Of a stretch of DNA of 10,590 bases, positions 6,511 through 10,590 are shown piece by piece. A program made the position numbers and the translations under genes. The first letter of the stretch is position 1, and every line of letters begins with the position of its first letter. Source of the DNA: Clostridia bacterium (GTDB lineage Bacteria > Bacillota > Clostridia > Christensenellales > Aristaeellaceae); NCBI GenBank assembly GCA_017469605.1, contig JAFUGB010000014.1:1-10590 (forward strand). The letters run 5' to 3'. The notes below the pieces were generated by a model. The model saw nothing but the letters and a program-made list of their open reading frames with translations, was not told the DNA's origin and did no database searches.

Positions 6511-6516
6511 ATTATA
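6511..6516 (-). promoter_or_regulatory. Candidate -10 of the regulator-adhesin-sortase unit
   Basis: TATAAT on the - strand lies about 54 bases before the regulator ATG. At 17 nt upstream the hexamer is ATCATC, a poor -35, which would suit an activator-dependent promoter. Upstream on the - strand two TGAG(G/C)AA copies are 12 bp apart (6537-6556), and GCAGCTGC (6519-6526) is a palindrome in the spacer. Either could be an operator; neither is proven. Confidence 0.4.
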
Positions 6517-6581
6517 GAGCAGCTGCCGTTCCAGATGATTGCTCAGGGTGTTCCTCAAACATGACAGTTGCGTTCCGACAT

Positions 6582-6607
6582 AAAAATGAAGCGTATTTCA
6601 CGCTTCA
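6582..6607 (-). terminator. Intrinsic terminator of the 6690-7268 TetR gene
   Basis: A perfect 8-bp stem (6587-6594 / 6600-6607) with a 5-nt loop is followed on the - strand by TTTTTAT (read from 6586 down). It lies about 80 nt after the TetR stop codon. It separates the TetR unit from the regulator downstream, which therefore needs its own promoter. Confidence 0.85.
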
Positions 6608-6689
6608 CATTCATTCTATGATATTCTCTTGGCTTTTCAATTTACAATGTTGATAAGGAATCCAATTCATTGACTGCTGCATCCAATTG

Positions 6690-7268
6690 TCAAACCGAAT
6701 GCCGCATTTCTTTCAGGCGTTTGATCGTTCCTCTGATAGACAAAGCCATCATGGCGTTGCATCGGCTTGTTAAATAAGCAGGGGATAATTGCATATCCTG
6801 AGAGAACCAATAATCGATGATCCCCATAAACGCGCTTAAATACAATCGCAGCATAAACGCCTGATCCTCAGCATCTACCTCTATTCGCATATCTTTTGCA
6901 CAATCTGCAATGCCGCGATCAATCAGGCTGCCGCCGAAGCGTTCGATCATGGAAAGCAGTTCCGTCCGGCTGGCGGATCGATATACATGCTGAATGAGTT
7001 CACGATTTTGTTCCAGGCAAGTTAGAATGCTTTCAAAACCGCGTTCCCACGTCAGGTATGTGTCATGATCGGCGACAGCGGTCTTCATCTTCCCAATTAA
7101 AAGATCATTGAGCACGTCGATGAGACTGTAATAATGATTATACAGTGTTTGCCGGCTGATGCCTGCTTCGGAACAAACCATGCTAACCGTGATTCGATCC
7201 ATGGAATGCTGCTCCAACTGGGTCTCAAGTGCATCGCATATCGCTTTTCTTGTAGGAATAAACATCAT
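6690..7268 (-). CDS. TetR/AcrR-family transcriptional regulator
   Basis: A 192-residue one-component regulator. The N-terminal helix-turn-helix is at about 26-49 ('ITVSMVCSEAGISRQTLYNHYYS'), with the GISRQTLYNHY recognition-helix signature of TetR proteins, followed by an all-helical ligand or dimer domain that I cannot assign to a ligand. The frame is open to 7412, but the double ATG at 7268/7265 is preceded by AGAGAGG at good spacing, and the start there gives the usual TetR length. An ATG at 7334 is possible. The candidate promoter TATAAT at 7411-7416 rules out the farthest start. The gene has its own terminator. No obvious target gene is adjacent on the same transcript, so it may be autoregulated and act elsewhere, or act on the adhesin unit downstream. 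Confidence 0.88.
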   Translation of the reverse strand: MMFIPTRKAICDALETQLEQHSMDRITVSMVCSEAGISRQTLYNHYYSLIDVLNDLLIGKMKTAVADHDTYLTWERGFESILTCLEQNRELIQHVYRSASRTELLSMIERFGGSLIDRGIADCAKDMRIEVDAEDQAFMLRLYLSAFMGIIDYWFSQDMQLSPAYLTSRCNAMMALSIRGTIKRLKEMRHSV

Positions 7269-7357
7269 GGTACCTCTCTGTATCTTAATGGTCCGTTCCA
7301 TTGGCGTTTGATCGAAGATAGATTGTCTGGACATAGACACTTCCCGGATCGTGCTTT

Positions 7358-7388
7358 GAGGTTTAGCATGATTTTCATGCCAAACCTC
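7358..7388 (-). promoter_or_regulatory. Leader hairpin of the TetR mRNA (6690-7268 gene)
   Basis: GAGGTTTAGCATGA (7358-7371) and TCATGCCAAACCTC (7375-7388) form a 14-bp near-perfect inverted repeat with a 3-nt loop. In the - strand RNA the one non-Watson-Crick position is a G-U pair. On the + strand that pair is A-C, followed by TTTTG, so the fold is better on the - strand. It lies between the predicted start (about 7404) and the start codon and could be a stabilising leader or an operator. Confidence 0.55.
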
Positions 7389-7410
7389 TTTTGTCGCTAT
7401 TCTCATTATC

Positions 7411-7441
7411 ATTATACATGATCAAATTCTCTGTGTACACA
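7411..7441 (-). promoter_or_regulatory. TetR promoter with palindromic operator candidate
   Basis: On the - strand TATAAT (7416-7411) lies 17 nt after TGTACA (7439-7434; 4 of 6 to consensus). The -35 is embedded in the 10-bp perfect palindrome TGTGTACACA (7432-7441). A palindrome overlapping the -35 of a TetR gene is a typical autorepression layout, but the binding protein is inferred. Confidence 0.5.
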
Positions 7442-7506
7442 AACAAATTGCTTGGATTTTCTGAAAATATTAACTGTCCGTCAGGAAAATACGGATTTTG
7501 AAGCAT

Positions 7507-7556
7507 TCAAAAGAATAATACCCCTGCATGAGGCACTTTGGCTTCATGCAGGGGTA
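7507..7556 (-). terminator. Intrinsic terminator at the end of the HipA-like remnant
   Basis: A perfect 13-bp stem (7519-7531 / 7544-7556), extendable by three more pairs including one G-T, leaves a loop of about 6 nt. On the - strand it is followed by a T-rich run (TATTATTCTTTT). A small palindrome, TTTTGAA-GCA-TTCAAAA (7496-7512), lies just beyond. Confidence 0.8.
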
Positions 7557-7869
7557 GCTGTTGTGATCGGGTTCCCCTGTATTTCTTTTCGATGGATTCT
7601 GTTTTATTGCGGATCCCCTCTGCGATCTGCCTGCAAAGCCGCGCAGGAATCCCCGTCATTTTGCCAACAGCCATCAGCTCTTTTTCGCCGGGATCGCGTC
7701 CATTACCGTCTACGGTAGTGGCGTGTTCTCCAAAGTGCGTTGTGCTCCAGGTCATATCATATGCCCGCGCAGTCCATGTATTCCTTTCCTGATGCTGCAT
7801 AGGTTTCAGGGAACTGAATACATTGGGATTTTTCAATGTGGAAAAGTCCAATCCAAACTCGTGACAGTC
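7507..7869 (-). pseudogene. HipA-like kinase, C-terminal fragment
   Basis: An open frame from just after a TAA at 7870-7872 to TGA at 7507-7509. The only start in the ORF is a TTG at 7851 with no convincing ribosome binding site. The translation holds 'ARAYDMTWSTTHFGEHATT' followed by 'VDGNGRDPGEKELMAVGKMTGI', which resembles the C-terminal part of HipA-like proteins (PAYDLTxS, GEHxxxVNGxGxxP, LLAxA). About 100 residues remain of a family usually near 300-430. The catalytic and ATP-binding parts are absent, and no antitoxin HipB gene is nearby. The last residues are encoded within the terminator hairpin, which hints that the reading frame has drifted past its old stop. It looks like a remnant; a functional small protein cannot be excluded. 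Confidence 0.6.
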
Positions 7870-7926
7870 TTATTTGTATGCTCATAGTCCATGGTTATGT
7901 GAAAGATATTGGGCTCTTTTGCCAAT

Positions 7927-7969
7927 GGAAAAGAGGCTGCTGCACTTTTTCTTTGTGCAACAGCCCCTC
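7927..7969 (-). terminator. Intrinsic terminator of the dsbA-like/MBL operon
   Basis: Arms 7931-7945 and 7955-7969 make a stem of about 15 bp (a few G-T pairs) with a 9-nt A-rich loop on the - strand, followed by TTTCC. It lies about 40 nt after the MBL stop codon at 8011-8013. Confidence 0.8.
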
Positions 7970-8010
7970 CCCATTCAAAACGCTTCAATCTTTATGTGTT
8001 TCCCTCCGTA

Positions 8011-8634
8011 TCAAATATAGAAACGCTTTTCTGCGCCTACGGTGGTTTGCTCCGAATGGCCGGAATAGAGTACGGTTTCATTGGGCAGGGCCAGGATGCG
8101 CTGGCGGATGCTCTGCAAAAGCTGCCGGCTGTTGCCGCCGGGATACTGATCGTTGCCCCGGCTGCCCTTGAAAATGGTATCGCCCACAAAAGCAACGCCT
8201 TGCCTTTCATCATAGAAAACTACCGAATCCGGGGTATGACCGGGGGTGTGGATCACCCGCAACGCCCAGGCGGAACGGTTTTCCAGCCGGAATATCGTCT
8301 CATCCTGGAAATGCTTTGCTCCACGCACCGTCACTTCCGACCTGCAATACCGGGACAGATTCAAGCGCGGATCGGTGAGATAGGCTTCGCCTGCTTCATG
8401 GATGTACACCGGAATATCCGCTTCCTCCCGGATGGCGGCAATCCCGCCAATGTGGTCAAAATGCCCGTGAGTCAGCAGGATTTTTTCCATGATCCAGCCC
8501 TGCTCCCGGCAAAGCTGCATCAGGGCATGGCCCTGGGCGCCAGGGTCAATCAGGAAACCGTGCTTGGTTGCGTCATCCACCCAAATATAGCAATTGACTT
8601 CAAAATAGCCCTTCACGGGCACCCGGGCGATCAT
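8011..8634 (-). CDS. Metallo-beta-lactamase-fold hydrolase (glyoxalase II-like)
   Basis: A 207-residue cytoplasmic enzyme of the MBL superfamily, glyoxalase II/hydroxyacylglutathione hydrolase-like group. It binds two metal ions and probably hydrolyses a thioester or related bond; the true substrate is unknown. The metal-ligand motifs are all present: His56, His58, Asp60 and His61 in 'THGHFDHIGG', His133 in 'HTPGHT', Asp152 in 'GDTIF', and His193 in 'YSGHSEQTT'. It ends soon after 'EKRFYI', slightly shorter than relatives that end in an 'NPFL'-like tail. The ATG overlaps the stop of the upstream DsbA-like gene in an ATGA arrangement, so translation is probably coupled. This pairing of a thiol oxidoreductase with an MBL hydrolase suggests thiol or electrophile detoxification. 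Confidence 0.92.
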   Translation of the reverse strand: MIARVPVKGYFEVNCYIWVDDATKHGFLIDPGAQGHALMQLCREQGWIMEKILLTHGHFDHIGGIAAIREEADIPVYIHEAGEAYLTDPRLNLSRYCRSEVTVRGAKHFQDETIFRLENRSAWALRVIHTPGHTPDSVVFYDERQGVAFVGDTIFKGSRGNDQYPGGNSRQLLQSIRQRILALPNETVLYSGHSEQTTVGAEKRFYI

Positions 8635-9332
8635 AGGTTAATATGGCAGCCGTCGGGGCCGCAGGCCATGCCTTGGGTTTGGGGCTTTTGTTCGACTTCC
8701 ATGGCCTGGCGGATGGCCTGCTCCATGCTTTCCACCGGCAGGGCGCCAGGAATGGCCAATTGGCCGTTCAATACAAAGTAGGGCACGCCATGCACGCCAT
8801 AACGGGTGGCCTCCCGCTCGTCCAGGCGCACGTCCATGGCATATTCATCGGTGGAAAGCAGCGCTTTCACGGCATCGTCATCCATACCTTCTTCGGCGGC
8901 AATGCGCAGCAGCACATCGTGGTCAGCCAGCTCCAGCCCTTCGGAGAAATATGCCTTGTACAGCCGTTCGGAAAGACGGCCCGCCAATCCTTTATCCTCC
9001 GACTGCCGGGCCAGTTTGGTCAGCCGGTGGGCGTCAAAGGTATTGGTATAGCGGGTTTCGGCATAGCGGAAATCCAGCCCGGCGTCCCGACCCATCTGAG
9101 AAATGCCATCAATGCGGGCTTGGGCGCCCTGCAGGGACAGGCCGTACTTTTTTGCAAACCGGTCCACCGTAGGCCCCGCATATGCCTTGCCGGCATCCGG
9201 ATCCAGCTCAAAGGCTTTCATTTCCACTTCAATTTGATCTTCCATTCCCAGGTTGCGGACGGCCTGCTTCAAATATGTTTCGCCAATATAGCAGTAAGGA
9301 CAAGCATAATCCGACCAGTAAATGATTTTCAT
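8631..9332 (-). CDS. DsbA-family (FrnE-like) thiol oxidoreductase
   Basis: A 233-residue thioredoxin-fold protein with an inserted helical domain, as in the FrnE branch of the DsbA family. It has no signal peptide, so it should act in the cytoplasm on dithiol/disulfide or glutathione-like adducts. The redox motif CPYC is at 11-14 and the cis-proline loop GVPYF has Pro184. An extra Cys pair, CGPDGC (224 and 229), lies in the C-terminal tail and may form a second redox or metal site. The ATG at 9332 is chosen because AAGGAGGAGG lies 8 nt upstream; an in-frame ATG at 9362 falls within the operator. It is the first gene of the operon with the MBL hydrolase, and diverges from a TetR gene that probably represses it. 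Confidence 0.92.
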   Translation of the reverse strand: MKIIYWSDYACPYCYIGETYLKQAVRNLGMEDQIEVEMKAFELDPDAGKAYAGPTVDRFAKKYGLSLQGAQARIDGISQMGRDAGLDFRYAETRYTNTFDAHRLTKLARQSEDKGLAGRLSERLYKAYFSEGLELADHDVLLRIAAEEGMDDDAVKALLSTDEYAMDVRLDEREATRYGVHGVPYFVLNGQLAIPGALPVESMEQAIRQAMEVEQKPQTQGMACGPDGCHINL

Positions 9333-9351
9333 GTTCAGTCCTCCTCCTTGT

Positions 9352-9371
9352 AAATAGAACACGTTCCATTT
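9352..9371. promoter_or_regulatory. Operator 1, at the dsbA-like operon start
   Basis: A 20-bp interrupted palindrome, AAAT-N-GAAC-NN-GTTC-N-ATTT, all eight arm pairs perfect. It lies just downstream of the predicted - strand -10 (9375-9380), over the likely start of transcription. It shares TAGAACA-N-GTT-NN-ATTTGC with operator 2. The divergent TetR protein is the natural candidate to bind it. Confidence 0.75.
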
Positions 9372-9398
9372 GCAATTTTACATGATCTGTGTTATCAT
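9370..9398 (+). promoter_or_regulatory. Promoter of the 9443-10048 TetR gene
   Basis: TTGCAA (9370-9375), a 17-nt spacer and TATCAT (9393-9398) give a reasonable sigma-70 promoter on the + strand with a start near 9405, the first base of operator 2. It overlaps the - strand promoter. Confidence 0.6.
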
Positions 9399-9403
9399 GT
9401 CAA
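9375..9403 (-). promoter_or_regulatory. Promoter of the dsbA-like/MBL operon
   Basis: On the - strand a perfect TTGACA (9403-9398), a 17-nt spacer and TAAAAT (9380-9375, one mismatch) predict a start near 9368, inside operator 1. It is interleaved with the divergent TetR promoter. Confidence 0.75.
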
Positions 9404-9404
9404 G

Positions 9405-9432
9405 GGCAAATTTAGAACAGGTTTTATTTGCC
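9405..9432. promoter_or_regulatory. Operator 2, at the TetR gene start
   Basis: An interrupted palindrome with perfect 7-bp outer arms GGCAAAT and ATTTGCC and a partly symmetric core AGAAC-AG-GTTTT. It matches operator 1 at 16 of 19 positions over the TAGAACA...ATTTGC stretch. It covers the predicted + strand start and ends about 10 nt before the TetR ATG, so binding would give autorepression. Confidence 0.75.
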
Positions 9433-9442
9433 TGGAGGAGCT

Positions 9443-10048
9443 ATGAAAAAAAGCGGACGGCCGGGGAAAAACGAAGCCAGCCGGGAATGCAAGGATGCGA
9501 TATTCAAGACGGCCGTTGATCTGATCGGCAGCATCGGGGCGGACGCGGTGACTGTGCGCAGGATATGCCAAAAGGCCGATGTTTCCATCGGCACGTTTTA
9601 TCATTATTTTGCCGATAAAAACGACCTGATGATGGCCTTTGTGCGGGAGGAATCCTTTGACGGGTTCGATCTGCGAACGCAGCCGGGCGATATCGCCGGG
9701 CGGATCACCGAGCTGTACATGCACCTGATAGGCAAATACCAGGCGCTTGGGCCTGATTTTATGAAGAGCTTCTACACCACCGGCAACCAGGCGCTGTCCG
9801 CCTATTTGGATGAGGAAGACGGGCGCTTTGCGCCCGGTACGGTCATGGCCCGTTCCCAAAAGGAGCTGGAAGGCGCCGTCGCGGCGGGCATACTGCGGGC
9901 CGGCCTGGATGTCCACCAGGCCGCCATGGATATATGCACGGTTGTAAAAGGCTGTGTATTTGAATGGTGCCTGAGCCAGGAGCGCATGGACATTCAAGAC
10001 AGTTTGGCGCGCATTTTGCGCAATTACCTATCCGTTTACACGCAATGA
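9443..10048 (+). CDS. TetR-family repressor of the divergent dsbA-like/MBL operon
   Basis: A 201-residue one-component regulator. The helix-turn-helix lies at about 36-60 with the classic 'VSIGTFYHYFADKNDLM' recognition end, and the rest is a helical ligand-binding domain. The ATG at 9443 is preceded by GGAGGAG at good spacing; the in-frame ATG at 9428 lies within operator 2 and lacks a site. Two related palindromes in the intergenic region mark the likely targets: its own start and that of the divergent operon. Cys residues are present (16, 42), but no clear redox switch motif is visible, so the inducer could be a small electrophile, a thiol-reactive compound or another ligand. nrdD follows after 13 nt. 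Confidence 0.9.
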   Translation: MKKSGRPGKNEASRECKDAIFKTAVDLIGSIGADAVTVRRICQKADVSIGTFYHYFADKNDLMMAFVREESFDGFDLRTQPGDIAGRITELYMHLIGKYQALGPDFMKSFYTTGNQALSAYLDEEDGRFAPGTVMARSQKELEGAVAAGILRAGLDVHQAAMDICTVVKGCVFEWCLSQERMDIQDSLARILRNYLSVYTQ

Positions 10049-10061
10049 AAGAGGCAGCAGC

Positions 10062-10590
10062 ATGAAGATCATCAAGCGGAACAGCAGCGAAATGGAATTT
10101 GACAGCCGCAAAATTTTTGCGGCGATCTCCCGCGCCAATGCGCAGGTGGAAGCCAAGGACCGGATCAGCGAGCAGGAGATACAGCAGATCACCGATACCG
10201 TTACCGGGCAGTGCCTCCGGCTGGACCGCGCCCCCGGCGTGGAGGAGGTACAGGATATGGTGGAGCGCCAGCTGATGGCCCACGGGGCGTACGAGCTGGC
10301 CAAATGCTATATCACCTACCGCTATACCCGCGCCCTGATCCGCCAGAGCAATACCACCGATGATAAGATCCTCAGCCTGATTGAGTGCACCAACGAGGAA
10401 GCCAAGCAGGAAAACGCCAACAAAATCCCGGTGATCAATTCCACCCAGCGGGATTACATGGCCGGCGAGGTATCCAAGGACCTGAGCGTGCGCCTGCTTT
10501 TGCCCGAGGAAATCGTCAGGGCGCACAACGAGGGCATCATCCACTTTCACGATATGGACTACTATGCCCAGCATATGCACAACTGTGACC
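10062..10590 (+). CDS. nrdD: Anaerobic ribonucleoside-triphosphate reductase, N-terminal part (3' end cut by window)
   Basis: The class III ribonucleotide reductase makes deoxynucleotides without oxygen, using a glycyl radical installed by NrdG. The first 176 codons are visible. Residues about 3-95 form the ATP-cone allosteric domain ('IKRNSSEMEFDSRKIFAAI', then 'VEEVQDMVERQLM' and 'YITYRYTRALIR'). The catalytic domain then begins with 'NSTQRDYMAGEVSKDL' at 126-141 and 'IHFHDMDYYAQHMHNCD' at the window edge, both characteristic of NrdD. The frame is open to the end of the window; full-length proteins are about 700 residues. The ATG at 10062 has GAGG about 8 nt upstream and lies 13 nt after the TetR stop, so the two are probably co-transcribed. 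No separate promoter fits in that gap. Confidence 0.95.
   Translation, partial: MKIIKRNSSEMEFDSRKIFAAISRANAQVEAKDRISEQEIQQITDTVTGQCLRLDRAPGVEEVQDMVERQLMAHGAYELAKCYITYRYTRALIRQSNTTDDKILSLIECTNEEAKQENANKIPVINSTQRDYMAGEVSKDLSVRLLLPEEIVRAHNEGIIHFHDMDYYAQHMHNCD

Noticed and set aside
7400..8010. Right-hand attachment site duplicating the tRNA-Ser 3' end
   Set aside because: I looked for the T-arm/acceptor sequence and its complement and found no convincing match. No integrase is present either.
8643..9353. Plus-strand open frame of 236 codons opposite the DsbA-like gene
   Set aside because: It is the antisense of a clearly recognisable DsbA-family gene, with low-complexity translation and no family features.
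9843..10580. Minus-strand open frame of 245 codons opposite the TetR and nrdD genes
   Set aside because: It lies antisense across two recognisable genes and their junction, which is typical of GC-rich shadow frames.

Overview
The window looks like a chromosomal segment from a Gram-positive, gut-type anaerobe of the Clostridia (Bacillota). The reasons are strong AGGAGG-type ribosome binding sites, a sortase with a cell-wall-anchored Cna-B adhesin, an oxygen-sensitive class III ribonucleotide reductase (nrdD), and a PAS/GGDEF-like/BTAD-type regulator of a kind I associate with Clostridia. The species cannot be named from the sequence alone. By eye, the outer genes (the ABC ATPase at the left, and MBL, DsbA, TetR and nrdD at the right) are GC-rich. 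The middle block, about 1.15-7.9 kb, is clearly more AT-rich and reads as accessory DNA inserted next to a tRNA gene.

Left edge (1-1143, + strand): the 3' part of a LolD/MacB-type ABC transporter ATPase, then a non-coding stretch. That stretch has a near-consensus sigma-70 promoter, a decayed 5' copy of a serine tRNA, and an intact tRNA-Ser(CGA) with encoded CCA. A long bidirectional terminator closes the unit and also ends the convergent sortase gene.

Middle (1147-6516, - strand): a three-gene surface-display module. A PAS/degenerate-GGDEF/winged-helix regulator comes first, then a large secreted adhesin, then a class B-type sortase. The adhesin has two N-terminal beta-rich regions, three Cna-B/SpaA-like domains each with a Lys/Glu/Asn isopeptide-type triad, a 117-residue Thr-Pro tract and a VPQTG anchor. 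Hairpins sit in both intergenic gaps and could set the ratio of the three products. Upstream is a monocistronic TetR-family regulator with its own terminator, then a C-terminal fragment of a HipA-like kinase that looks like a pseudogene.

Right side (7927-10590): a translationally coupled DsbA/FrnE-like thiol oxidoreductase and metallo-beta-lactamase-fold hydrolase pair (- strand) diverges from a second TetR repressor (+ strand). The control region between them has back-to-back promoters, each with a copy of a related palindrome at its predicted start site. nrdD starts 13 nt after this TetR gene and runs off the window. The layout suggests TetR control of a small redox or detoxification operon, with nrdD possibly co-transcribed with the repressor.
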